A stretch of DNA of 64,000 nt from Posidonia oceanica (taxonomy: Eukaryota; Streptophyta; Magnoliopsida; Alismatales; Posidoniaceae): NCBI GenBank assembly GCA_037176725.1, contig JAZBRS010000023.1, forward strand, positions 26,903,001-26,967,000, read 5' to 3'. This document shows positions 18,112 through 28,681 of this stretch, one piece after another. The position numbers and the translations under genes were made by a program. The notes under the pieces were generated by a model that saw nothing but the letters and a program-made list of their open reading frames with translations, was not told the DNA's origin and searched no databases. Position 1 is the stretch's first letter, and every line of letters begins with the position of its first letter.

Positions 18112-20317
18112 ATGATGAATCAAATACACGAAGTTGATCAGCCAGAAAGAGAGAGGTCAGACTCAGCAAGTACCTCGGGAAAGGAGCCTACAATCTACCA
18201 CCCAATCACCGGAGAAGTCTTAGATCCGGATTCAATCCAGTACAGAGCCATGTACCAGTTCTTAAACGAAGAGACATCAGCCTAAACGAGGCCATGTCTA
18301 AACAACCTCCAGCAGCCACCCCACCTCGGTGAAGGACAACAAAGGCCAGTTGCGGACCATCCCCCTGAAGATCTATACCATGGACTAGATGGCAACCCAC
18401 CGTCGGACACAAACCACCCAGTACAGGGCACAGCGCTCAACGGAGCATATAACTCAAGGGCCAACCCCTTGATTCAGGAACATAATTACATGCCACATGG
18501 CGAGTACAAGGAAGGAGTCTATCTGAGACATCCCTGACCACCTCCGGCAGACAATCAGTCTTGGCCGGATCATCATTATCACCAGGCATCTCCCCCGCGA
18601 TACGAGCAAGTCGCACCTCAACATTTCTACAACAGCTACCTCCATCAGCAGCAGAACCATCCGTCCTTCAATTCACATGTCCCGACCCCATCAGTCGAGA
18701 TAACAAATTTGGATGAGATGAGAAAAATGCTCAGTGCATTAGGGGTGCATACCCAGGCTCTGGCAAACTTCGACATGAGCCGGTTCCCCCCGTTTAGATT
18801 ACCTCCAGGTTTCAAGTACCCAAAGACTCCCAAGTTCAATGGAACCACCAACCCACTCAGTCACTTGGTGCGGTTCCAAATGGAGTCGGCCCCCAATTTC
18901 CATGATTTGGGGCTTGTGGTACACCTGTTCTTCTACTCACTCGAAGGAGAGCCAATGGATTGGTTTCTCACTCTCTCCAAGGAAGACCTCAGCAGCTTTG
19001 ATAAAATCAGAGAGAGCTTCCTTACAAAGTACCAGCACAAAATAGATCCAAAGCCAACCTTCCACGACCTAAGCAAGGAGGTCATGAAGCAAGGCGAAAG
19101 CTGGGTGACATTCGCCAACAGATGGCAGGAAATGGCAGCCAGATCAGGACTGACCATTCCGGAGAGACAAGTGGTCCAAACCCTCATTGCAAACACAACT
19201 GGACCAATGAAGAAGGGGCTAGTGAATGCCTATTGCCCCAATGTTACGGCTTTGTATGAAGTGGCGGCCTCCGTTAAAGAAAACTTGCATGAATTCATGG
19301 AGGAGCCAAAGAAAAGCCGGAAAGCACAGGTAGAGGGAGTGACCGGAGTCATTAACAAGATGAGCCCCGCCTCCAGGCCATTCAATCAAAGGGCTATACT
19401 GGCTTCACAGCAGCCAACATGGAGCCACCCTCCTCCTCAGCAGCAAGCTTGGAGCCACCCTCCTCCTCAGCAGCCAACATGGAACCACCCTCCTCCTCAG
19501 CAACAACAAACTTGGAGCCGCCCTCCTCAGCAGCAGCAGGCATGGAATAATCCTCCTCCTCAGCAACAAATCCGCCCAATGTGGAATGCTCCCTGACCGC
19601 AATGGACTAGGGGCAATCAAAATAGCCAAGCCAACAACCGAAATCCCCCCAACAATACTAGGAATGGGAGCGGTCATCATAATGTTCCCCCTCCAATGCC
19701 ACGTAAAAAGGGAAAAAGAGACCATTACCCTCCTCTGCCGGTCACACTGGCCGACATGTTTATAGAACTGGAAGAAGCAAAGGCGCTCGAATTCCCACCA
19801 GTCAGGCCTGAATTGCCAAATTGTGACCGGAACAAATACTGCCTGTTCCATAGAATGCATGGTCACAACATCAATGACTGCTGGACCTTCAGGGACATAG
19901 TCTATGACATGGTGGAGGCAGATGTGTTTGAATGGGATGTCCTAGTCAAAAGAGCCAAACAAAGAAAGCAGACAGGGACATCCCAACAGGTCTACAACGA
20001 CCCTCACCCCAAGCATCAAGTCATGGCATTCCAGGACGAGCAGCTCCCTAATCCACCAAAGGACTGGAACAGCCATGTTGAACTAGAAGAGGACTGGGAT
20101 AGTCAAGTTGAACAATGGGGAACAATCTCAGATGATGACTGGAACAGTGAGGCGGATGAAGGACTAACAGTGAAGGAGCTCCTTAGCCAGTTCAACCTCA
20201 CCGCAGTAGTGGAGGAGCCACAAGAAGACATAGAGGAAGAAAGCCAAGTTCAAAAAGCCAATCAGCAATTTGAACGGGAAAATATAGTCTTCAAGGATTC
20301 TGAGCTTCCACCCCCAC
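18112..20317 (+). pseudogene. gag: Element A gag (capsid and CHHC zinc knuckle), with in-frame stops
   Basis: One reading frame runs from ATG 18112. The capsid region (about 18780-19320) has the gag-family features GFKYPKTPKFNGTTNP, a WFLTL tryptophan motif and QGESWVTFANRW. It is followed by a Trp/Pro/Gln repeat, WSHPPPQQ-like, five times (19411-19580), then a zinc knuckle C-LF-H-RMHG-H-NIND-C at about 19840-19883. The CHHC form is the one used by Tat/Ogre gag. Stops interrupt the frame at 18283 (TAA), 18535 (TGA) and 19594 (TGA). Each could arise by one C-to-T change from CAA or CGA. The frame itself is preserved, so gag decayed by point mutation. It would form the RNA-packaging particle. 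Confidence 0.85.
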
Positions 20318-21033
20318 ATAAGCAAGAGCTGCCACTGGTCATCACAGTGGGAATTAATGATAATGTGCTGCAAGGAGTATTGGTTGACACTGGAGCAAGC
20401 CGAAGCCTTAGTTCTCTCTCCACACTCTGAAGCTTGGGGCTAAATGAGGGCGAGCTGGATAGGACTCCCTTTATGTGCATTGGGTTTGATCAGAAAGAAA
20501 AGTTGGCACTAGGGACAATACCCATGGAAATCACAGTCGGCCCTTTGACCAGTATCACTTCAGTGATCATTATGAAAGAGGAAATCCTGGAGCCACTCAT
20601 CCTAGGGAGGTCTTGGCTGGCAGAGGTCGGGGCGGTAGCAGCTTCAGTTCATCAATTGCTAAAATTCAAATACGAAGGAGCAGTTGTCAGCATTCCAGCC
20701 AACCGACCCGGGATTCTATGCACATTCAAGATGCCAGAGCCACAAATTGCAACCCTTCGGGAGGAGGAGGAGTCACAACGTCTGCCATGGAGAAAATCAC
20801 CGCTATGGGAGCCCAAGTTACTGTCCCCATCAGTCTCCCCAATCTTCAGAGCTGCAAGGCCACCATCAAGTCAGTTGCCGGCCCTCAGCACTTCAGTACT
20901 TCGGAGCACTACTACTCCATCATCCCCAATCTTCCGAGTGCCAACAGAGCAGCGAGCTAAAGCCACTAGAGCTTGGCGGATCTATACGGAAGGAGTCCAT
21001 CTTCGCCTGGCCACTCAAGAAGGGAGCATCTAA
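20318..21033 (+). pseudogene. Element A first retropepsin-like domain (extra copy)
   Basis: In the gag frame a protease-like fold follows: lead-in FKDSELPP and LPLVITVGINDN, catalytic-type DTGAS at 20386-20400, then a flap-like region and LEPLILGRSWL near 20589-20620. A TGA stop at 20428 lies ten codons after DTGAS, where the second protease has Gln. The lead-in resembles that of the canonical protease (FADSELAP, LNVTVTI), so the whole block looks like an old tandem duplication. The frame ends at 21033 after a Pro/Ser-rich linker, while the frame carrying the second protease is already open from about 20950, so a frameshift lies between. It may have been a second protease or a non-catalytic homologue. 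Confidence 0.7.
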
Positions 21034-21390
21034 AGGAAATGAGGTTACTGCGCCCATCACTAGGGGAGGGAGGCTGTCAAATCGAATCATGCCACCAGCA
21101 GAGCAAGCAGAGCCGGTCAAACCTGAAATAGGACCCGGGTCGGCAGAATATGACATCCTAGAGCAATTAAAGAAGACGCAGGCCAGGATCTCAATCTATG
21201 ACCTCATAAACAGCTCACCTCAACACCGGAAAGCTCTGCTAGAAGTACTAGAGAAGGCCCAAGTTGCCCCGGACATGCCAGCGGAGGAACTCCATATCAT
21301 AGCTACAGCAACCTTTGTAGAGACAATCATTACTTTTGCTGATAGCGAGTTGGCACCAATAGAAAGGAGAAAAGCTCCATTGAACGTAAC
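20950..21390 (+). pseudogene. Element A canonical protease, 5' fragment (before element F insertion)
   Basis: This frame carries the helical block usually found just before the protease in this lineage: EYDILEQLKKTQARISIYDL and PQHRKALLEVLEKAQ, then FADSELAPIERRKAPLNVT. It is cut at 21390 by the LTR of F and resumes at 43904 in the same frame after removing F and one target duplication. Confidence 0.8.
21386..21390 (+). repeat. Target site duplication GTAAC, left copy (element F)
   Basis: GTAAC immediately precedes TGTAGTAATCC and recurs at 43899-43903 directly after GTGTCTACA. Confidence 0.9.
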
Positions 21391-24300
21391 TGTAGTAATC
21401 CTGAATCCTGATCGTCCATGCACATTACCAAAGCTTGTGTGCACCGATCAAAATAGGCTCACTATGTACGGCTGGATCTGAAGGAAGAACTCAACTCGGA
21501 AACATTGGCAAAAGAAAAGAAAAGAAATGATAAGACAATTCGGAGTCGCCACCGGGTCTATTGAATTGGAAGACAAGGAAAACCAAGGGGTAAAGAATAA
21601 AAAGACAAGCTGAACCGGATGCAAGGAGGGGCAAAGAGATGCAAGGATAAGCTAAACTATGCTATGCTATTATGCTACGCTATGACTCAGGCCTAGGATA
21701 AGGGAAAGGTCGATGCGAGCCAAGAGAAAGGGCAAGGACTCCTGTTACGCACAGGGAAGGTGTTAGGCACCCCGATACGTCTGAGAGTCGGTCTTTCTTA
21801 GGCAATCTCGCGCTTATGCAGGGAATTGCTAGCCTAATGCCTAAATGCCTTAAATGCTTACCTATTATGCAAGGGAAATAAACATGCTATCTAAGTGCTC
21901 AGCCACGTCGCTAGTGTTCCGAACTGGGCGGACCCTGGTTCGTGAGAACTCCTAAGCTGTAAGCATCATGGCCCTATATGCGGATGCAAGCGATAAAACA
22001 AAATGGTGGGAAAACCAAGCAATGTGAGCGACATGCGAGCGATAAAGCAAAACAGGCACGGAAAATGGTGCAGAAAATACTGCAAAGCACGCAAAACGAT
22101 GCGAAGGCGGAAAGCAATGCAAAGGGGTGCGGAAAACCATGCAGAAGAGCGGAAAAACAATGCAAAATGCAGAAAACGGGGCAAAGTGCGGAAAACGAGG
22201 CAAAGCGGAATGCAAAATCAAAACAAAGGGGTGGGCAACATGCATTAAGGCTACAGCAAGCCAAAGAAGCAATAAAACGCGAGAAACAGCGAGTGAAACA
22301 AAATCTGCGCTTTAAAATGGCTGTCAGCCATCTGCATGACGCTGGCAACACCAGCGTCCAACGTTGGACGCTAGGAGAGCCCGCGTCCAACACCCACTGC
22401 AGACAGACAGCATGCATATTTTGAAAATCCATACATTCTAACTATATGGATGCAGTACTGATGCAAATATGCAACTAAATGGGTGCTAGACATGCTAACC
22501 TAACCTAACAGAAGATTAGAGGAAGAATCAGAACAAGGAGCATGCCAAAATAAGGATCCAAACAAGCAGGTTGTTGGATGCTTGTACGCTGGGCGTCCAA
22601 CATTGGACGCTAGAGAGGCTGGCGTCCAACAAGGACAGAAGGCAGAGGGGAGAAAAGATGCATACAAGTGATAGAGGAGAGTTGGGATCATGCATTTGGG
22701 TTGCTGGAGTTGAGCATGGATCAAGCAAGCAAGCATGGGAGGCAAAACAAAATAAATCAGACCTTACCTGTGTTGACTACCAGGCCAAAGGCACAACCAG
22801 GGATATTACTGAAGCTAAACATGCATAAGAACACAGGAAGCAAGTAAATAAGCAAGATCAAAGAGGTATGTAAGCATTAAACAAACAGGAGATGAGCCAG
22901 GACATTGGACGCTATAGCCAGCAGCGTCCAACGTTGGATGCTGAAGGCTCTGGCGTCCAACGACCCAGGCATGCAAACTCACCTGTTCTAAAGGGAGAGC
23001 TCAGCTCTACCCCACCTATATGCATGCAAGCATCTTAGAAGCATGTAGGAGACTAACAGGAGCATGCAAAGGAGGCATGGCAAGCATTTAAGCTAAAGAA
23101 AGCAAAGGGAAGAACATGCATAAGAGAAGCAAGCTTTAACTTTGCAAAAAGGAATAAACAACTTAGAATAAATCCTAGCAAACCTAAACATGGTTGCCAT
23201 AGGGGCCAGGCATCTCTAACTAGGCATGGATCATAAAATAATACTCAAAATATGCATGGAGTAAGCATGGAAGCAAAGCACAGCAAGCAGAGGCATTGGA
23301 CGCTAGATGAACCAGCGTCCAACATTGGACGCAGTTCATTCTAGCGTCCAACAAAGGTAGCAGACAGAAGGATATTAAACATGCAAAAAGCCTTCAAACA
23401 AGCATGGAACAAATTAAAAAACATGGCATGACATTAGAGAAAATTAAAAGGAGGCAAATAGCATATACTTGCAAAGAGACATGCAAAGGAAAAGCAAGGG
23501 AAGCATCAAAACCAGAGCAAAGCAAGGGGGAGTGTTGGACACCGGCCTATGCCACGTCCAACACACTGAACTCTCTCTTGGACGTGAATCACATCCAAAA
23601 GGAGTCAAACAAATTGCAAAACTGCATGGAGACACTCTACTATGCATGCAAGACTACAGGGGACAGAAAGCTAACCGTTTCGCAGCCTGGAGCGGAGATT
23701 CCACCTAGCTTGCCGAAGTTGCAGGTGTGCTGCGGCAGCAACTTCGGCGAGGGCGTCTGAGCTGCTCGGAGCGCCGGAGGAGCTAGCGAAGCGTCGAGGA
23801 CGGAGAGGGGAGTGCCTTTTTGCTCTCGGAAGTGGAAGCTCTCTTGTTCGCTCTATGTGGTGAGAATGGCAAAGGCATGAAGTCGCTGGTTTTGTGCAAA
23901 ATGCTGCATGGGTTCGTGTGCTTGGCAGGGATTTGCTGGCCAAATTTAGGGCTTGGCAGGTCGTGGCAGGTGCGGGTGAGTGTGTGAGGTCCATGTGGGA
24001 TGTCAGAGGAAGGCGTGGGCATTGGCAGGAGGGCGGCGGAGGCAAGGCGGTGGCTGACATGGCCGGCGGAAGGCAGACCTGTCAGAGAGAGGTGTGAGGG
24101 CTGATTTCGGGCTGAAATAGGAGGAGATGGGTAGTAAGTGATGCTTGGAAGGTAGTGGATGGCGTGGAGTGGAGGAAGGGATGGGTAGTAAGTGCGGGGA
24201 GGCGTGGGATTGGATGGGCGGTGAGCTGGAGGGGGCGGAGCAGCCGCTGCCGACCTCGAGCCGTTGGACGCGCGACCAGAGCGCGTCCAACGTTGGACGC

Positions 24301-24597
24301 CAGACCATAGCACGTCCAACGTTGAACGCTAGCACAGGCTGCGTCCAACATTGGACGCTGCCTGTTCCAACGTCCAACACACCCAGGTGGCATGGGCTGC
24401 AAATAGGCTTAGGTTTGGGCCTAGAAGTGTTGTAAAGATGCAAATAGCTTGGTAAAGGATTCTAGGGTTTGGGGCAAGGTTTTGGGTTTGGAAATGGGCT
24501 AGAAAATGGGTTTGAAAAGGGAATGCCAATCCAGAGACCACACGAGCCTGGAAAAGAGAACTACCAACTTCCAGGTTGTCAGAATAGGGTGTCTACA
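21391..24597 (-). mobile_element. 3' LTR of element F (3207 bp)
   Basis: On the minus strand it runs from TGTAGACACCC (24597) to GGATTACTACA (21391). It contains about six palindrome modules with the core GCGTCCAACGTTGGACGC (clusters near 22350-22395, 22588-22630, 22903-22965, 23292-23355, 23531-23585 and 24262-24380), a conserved block GTGCCTAACACCTTCCC (inverted, about 21750-21775), and a GCGAAA-rich degenerate minisatellite (about 21990-22210). Relative to the 5' LTR it lacks about 170-180 bp after GCACAACCAGGG (22797). No genes inside. Confidence 0.9.
22351..24380. repeat. Palindrome modules GTTGGACGC / GCGTCCAAC in the F 3' LTR
   Basis: Six clusters alternate GTTGGACGC and its reverse complement, separated by 10-15 nt, with the two halves often abutting to form GCGTCCAACGTTGGACGC. 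The densest cluster (24262-24380) has four abutting or near-abutting pairs. Each cluster can fold into two adjacent 9-bp hairpins or one longer cruciform. The same clusters occur at matching places in the 5' LTR (41466-41520, 41708-41760, 41930-41970, 42205-42262, 42594-42655, 42836-42895, 43590-43680) and in the F-type solo LTR. Confidence 0.85.
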
Positions 24598-24610
24598 GAT
24601 GCCCCTCCCT
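24598..24610 (-). promoter_or_regulatory. Polypurine tract of element F
   Basis: On the minus strand AGGGAGGGGCATC directly precedes the LTR start TGTAGACACC. It matches the tracts of E and C. Confidence 0.85.
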
Positions 24611-25099
24611 GAGCGAGGTCAAGTGAAGCGAGACCGCTGCTCAGGGTAGACAAGACACCCTACCTGACGCCGGCGAGAGCGCAAAACACTGTAGGCATGA
24701 GTCATTTGCCCAGTGGATACACCGGAAGACATGACCCAAAGCCACAATGCAGGTGCAGATGCGAATGCGGATGCTGATGCCATGCGTGCAATGCGATGCG
24801 TGCTAATGCAGGAGTTAGTGTAGAGGTTATGTTTGATGTTAGTGCAGATGTAATGCATGCTGATGCAGTTATTTACCATGCAATGCCATTAGTGCAAGAA
24901 TACGATGCTGATGCAGAAAAGATGCAAATAATGCTGCAGTACAATGCGTGAGTTCGGGGGTTAGTCCGTCCTCACAAAGGAAACGCTTGACAAGGCTAAC
25001 GGGCTTGGCATCCGAGCAGTTAGGGCTGCTAGCCCAGCAAACAAAGGGGGGAGACAATTGGACGGCTGTCGACCGAGCAGTTGGGGCTGCCAGCCTGCA
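24611..25099 (-). other. 3' non-coding segment of F between hairpin array and polypurine tract
   Basis: No gene is seen. It holds a degenerate ATGCNGATGC-rich stretch (about 24740-24930), repeated GCAGTTAGGGCTGC and GCAGTTGGGGCTGCC phrases near 25016 and 25078 that can form short hairpins, and the block before the polypurine tract that is shared with element E (1420-1475). Confidence 0.6.
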
Positions 25100-26880
25100 G
25101 GGAAAACAGGAGCAACTTGTCCTTGCCTGAGGAGACAAGCAAGAAATGAAAAGGGGGTTGGCAAGCGTGGGCATCGTCCACACGGAACGAGGCCACGCAA
25201 GGGCTGATCCTCGCACGAGGATACAGGGCAAGACTCTGAGCATACGGGGTCCAAGAAGAGCTTGTCCTCGCCCGAGGAGCAAGCAAGAAAAGAAAGGAGG
25301 TTGGCAAGCGTGGGCATCGTCCGCATGAAGTGAGGCCACGCAAGGGCTAATCCTTGCACGAGGATACAGGGCAGGACTCCGAGCATACAGGGTTCGAGAA
25401 GAGCTTGTTCTCGCCTGAGGAAGCAAGCGGGGGATTCTGCAAGGACAGAATCAAAAGGGGGCTTGTCTTCGCCCAAGGAAACAAGCGGCAATCTGACCCG
25501 AGCCTCGAGGGTCAGACAGGGGGCTCGTCCCCAGCCAGGGAAACGAGCAGGAGGGAAAGAAGAAAGAAGCTTGTCCTCGCCCGAGGAAGCAAGCACGCGG
25601 GACCCCGTCTGCACGGAGGGAAGTCACGCAGAAAAGAAAAAAGGCTTATCCTTGCACGAGGACAAGCAGGAGAGGCAGAAGAAAGAAGCTTGTCCCTGCT
25701 CGGGGAAGCAAGCACGCAGGACCCCGTCCGCACGGAGGGAAGTCACGCAAAAAAAGAGAAAAGGCTTATCCTCGCACGAGGATAAGCAGGAAGAGAAAGG
25801 GGGAGGGCAAGCGTGGGCATCGTCTGCACGGAGCGAAGCCACGCAAGGGCTGATCCTTGCACGAGGATACAGGGCAGGACACCGAGCATACGGAGTCCGA
25901 GAAGAGCTTGTCCTCGGCTGAGGAGCAAGCAGGGGCGTGCATACGCTTATCCTTGGTCGAGGAGTAAGCGGGCCTGATCCTCGCCTGAGGAACAGGAAAA
26001 CTCCATCCGCATGGAGCTGCGCAAAGCTTGTCCTCGCCCGAGGAAGCAAGCAAAAGGAAAAAAGGCTTGTCCTCGCCCGAGGAAGCAAGCAGGAGGGACA
26101 GAAGAAAGAAGCTTGTCCTCGCCCGAGGAAGCAAGCGTGCGGGACCCTGTCCGCACGGAGGGAAGTCACGCAGAAAAGAAAAAAGGCTTATCCTCGCACG
26201 AGGACAAGCAGGAGAGGCAGAGGAAAGAAGCTTGTCCCCACTCGGGGAAGCAAACACGCAGGACCCCGTCTGTACGGAGGGAAGTCACGCAGAAAGGAAA
26301 AAGGCTCATCCACGCACGAGGACAAGCAGGAGAGACAGAAGAAAGAAGCTTGTCCCCACCCAGGGAAGCAAGCGCACGGGACCCCGTCTGCACAGAGGGA
26401 AGTCACGCAGAAAAGGAAAAAGGCTCATCCTCGCACGAGGACAAGCAGGAGAGGCAGAAGAAAGAAGCTTGTCCGCGCCCAGGGAAGCAAGCACGCGGGA
26501 CCCCGTCTGCACGGAGGGAAGTCACGCAGAAAAGGAAAAAAGGGCTTGTCCTCGCATGAGGAACAAGCAGGAGGGGCAGAAAAAAGAAGCTTGTCCCCGC
26601 CCAGGGAAGCAAGCGCGCGGGACCCTGTCCGCACAGAGCGGAGCCACGCAAAACGGAAAAAGGCTTGTCCTCGCCAGAGGACAAGCAAGAAAGACAAAAG
26701 ACTTATCCTCGCACGAGGATAAGCAGGAAAAGAAAGGAGGCGAGCAAGCGTGGGCATCGTTCGCACGGAGCGAAGCCACGCAAGGGCTGATCCTCACACG
26801 AGGATACAGGGCAGGACTCCGAGCATACGGGGTCCGAGAAGAGCTTGTCCTCGCCTGAGGAAGGAAGCAGGAAAGGAAAA
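25100..26880 (-). repeat. Tandem array of hairpin-forming repeats in the 3' region of F
   Basis: About 1.8 kb of two intermixed unit types: a roughly 113-bp unit (GAAGCTTGTCC..., with GGACCCCGTCTGCACGGAGG) in the middle, and a longer unit with GTGGGCATCGT...GAGCATACGGG at both ends and once at about 25800-25925. Nearly every unit holds two stem-loops such as GCTTATCCTCG / CGAGGATAAGC and GCTTGTCCTCG / CGAGGA(A)GCAAGC. Stem variants tend to change on both sides. Long open frames across it on both strands follow from the repeat. Tat-lineage elements are known to carry hypervariable tandem repeats in this position. Confidence 0.9.
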
Positions 26881-26918
26881 AGGGAAAGCGATACCAGAGA
26901 GCAGCCTAAAAAGATGCC

Positions 26919-26942
26919 CCTGGTATCAAGGATGATACCAGG
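26919..26942 (-). other. Perfect 9-bp stem-loop (GATACCAGG hairpin) in F
   Basis: CCTGGTATC (26919-26927) and GATACCAGG (26934-26942) flank a 6-nt loop. It is the counterpart of the 12-bp hairpin of E at 1137-1168, although the loop sequences differ. Confidence 0.75.
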
Positions 26943-27406
26943 AGACAGCCGAGGCGCCCCTAGTACCAAAAGAACGAAAAAGCAGACAAAACTAACGCGT
27001 TTGCCAAGCGAGCAGTTAGGGGTGCCAGCCTAGAGCAAACTGGGCAAGTGGTGGCGGTAGTGCATGGATCAGCAGGGTTCTTTGCGTGCATGTTGACTGC
27101 AGAGGGCTTTGCTGCAACTCTCCTGCCGAGGTTGCTGATTGCATGATGCTTGGAGGGGGAACTGTTCTGGATTTTTTGCAGGGTTGCTTCAGGTTGTATG
27201 CATGGGTTAATGCTCTGAGGTGCTTGATGCAGGTCCTGTAACATCCTGACAGGAACAGATATGCAAATAGGCAAGGCAAGCAACACAAACAAATGGCATG
27301 AAACGTTTTTGTATTGAGTGAATCTCTAGTTACACGTCTCTGATAGGCCAAAAGATACAGCATGGTTCAAGCAAAAAGCTATACAAGCAGATAGCTGCAT
27401 AGACAC
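26943..27406 (-). other. Spacer between DUF7745-like ORF and hairpin array
   Basis: About 460 bp without a convincing gene. Near 27015 a GCAGTTAGGGGTGCCAGCC phrase repeats that seen on the other side of the array. Short open frames on the minus strand (26960-27292, 27016-27363) show no recognisable domain. Confidence 0.5.
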
Positions 27407-28609
27407 TTAGTTGTGCCAGGCCTTCTTTGCTGGACGGGAGTCAGGAAACTGGGGGATGCCTGGAGGGATCTCGCTGAGGGGCCAGAGTCCCTGCACCTCA
27501 GTGACGTACTCAGAAGTACATCCCGAACCCTTCACAGCTGCAATATCAGTAGATTTGACCCCATGCCGCATCAGGTCTACTAGCACTGTTGTAGATGCTG
27601 TTGTGCTGAAGGGGTATGGCTGCATGAGTCTGGGCGCGGTGCTGTCAATGAAGGTACCCTGCCGGTAGCCAAACTGCCGCATAACCCAGATAGGGTGGTA
27701 CTCCACACCTCCAGTGAATCCAGGCAGTACTACGAGCTGCGTATCGCGAGCATCGAAGAACACGGTGAAGGGCTCTGCTACAGATGGGATGATTTGCCAA
27801 GTTACTGCATCATCTGTCAGCTCAGATAGCTTCTGATACTCTTCTGGCACCGTTTTTATAGTTCTTGCATGGCCGCTGCTGCAGTATGTTTCAATGACAT
27901 GCCTCTGAGGGCGCAGGAGGTCCATCTCCAGCTGTGTAGCTAGCCAGATCTGCACAAGCACTCCGCAACCGTGGAACTGACGGCAGTGGTGCACAACACG
28001 GTCCAGCCCGCGATACGTTTCTGCGAGGACAACTGGTGCCAGGTCAATGTGCCGGGTCACCACTGCAAGTGCAATCTCGGCAATCTCGATTGCAACCGTC
28101 ATCCTGCCACGCGTGAAGATCAGCTCTCCTAGGAAGTGGACAATGAATCCCTGGAGCCACAGCTTGTCCCCAAGTTCAACGCGCTTCTCCATAACAGCAT
28201 CAAAGTACTTTAGGCGGAGCAAGGGCGTGGGCCCACTGGTGCAGATAAATTTTTGCTGGACGCACTTAATAGAGAGCCCAGTCAGCTGGCTCACGACCGC
28301 AGCGTATCCATCGCGCCTCATAAAGATTGGGGGTCCCATAATTGCAGAGAAGCCGTAGATCCGGTGCACCTCCTCAAGTGTAGGAGTCAGCTCCGTCCTG
28401 CCGAAGCAGAAGACGTGATGTGCTGGCTTCCAGAATCTTGCTGCAGCGCATAGGAGGTGCCGGTTCACTTCAACATCTGCTGCTTTCAGAAGTTTAGAGG
28501 GAATCCCCCAAGTGCGCAGCCTCTCGCGATTAGCTTCAGTGAGTTTGCCAACCCACTCTCGCAAGGCATCTGAACAGTGTATGGGAGCGACCAGGGTTGG
28601 ATAACCCAT
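27407..28609 (-). CDS. DUF7745 / plant-mobile-domain-like accessory protein of element F (400 aa, intact)
   Basis: A 400-codon frame with no stop lies downstream of integrase. Residues 53-80 (LLCAAARFWKPAHHVFCFGR and LTPTLEE) match the family hallmark of an FW-P-xx-F-FG-x-x-LTPTLEE block. Residues 194-203 (VLAETYRGLD) and 209-219 (VQIWLATQLEM) match its later conserved segments, and residues 141-165 form a hydrophobic helix-rich core. From memory this family is found in plant genomes and often inside gypsy-type elements; its biochemical role is unknown. The frame is open upstream to about 28681, and a TTTACAG acceptor-like site at about 28655 suggests expression from a spliced RNA. In contrast to gag and pol of the same element it is undamaged. 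A role in element expression, targeting or silencing escape is only conjecture. Confidence 0.75.
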   Translation of the reverse strand: MGYPTLVAPIHCSDALREWVGKLTEANRERLRTWGIPSKLLKAADVEVNRHLLCAAARFWKPAHHVFCFGRTELTPTLEEVHRIYGFSAIMGPPIFMRRDGYAAVVSQLTGLSIKCVQQKFICTSGPTPLLRLKYFDAVMEKRVELGDKLWLQGFIVHFLGELIFTRGRMTVAIEIAEIALAVVTRHIDLAPVVLAETYRGLDRVVHHCRQFHGCGVLVQIWLATQLEMDLLRPQRHVIETYCSSGHARTIKTVPEEYQKLSELTDDAVTWQIIPSVAEPFTVFFDARDTQLVVLPGFTGGVEYHPIWVMRQFGYRQGTFIDSTAPRLMQPYPFSTTASTTVLVDLMRHGVKSTDIAAVKGSGCTSEYVTEVQGLWPLSEIPPGIPQFPDSRPAKKAWHN

Positions 28610-28681
28610 TGCAGGAGTGTAAGTGCAGGCTGCTGGTACAAAAAGCTCAGGTACCTGTAAACAGAGTTGCAGTTCATCAAA

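Noticed and set aside
25100..26880. Long open frames on both strands (up to about 276 codons) as possible genes
   Set aside because: They follow the repeat unit in several frames and both strands at once, with low-complexity Arg/Lys/Ser/Pro-rich products.
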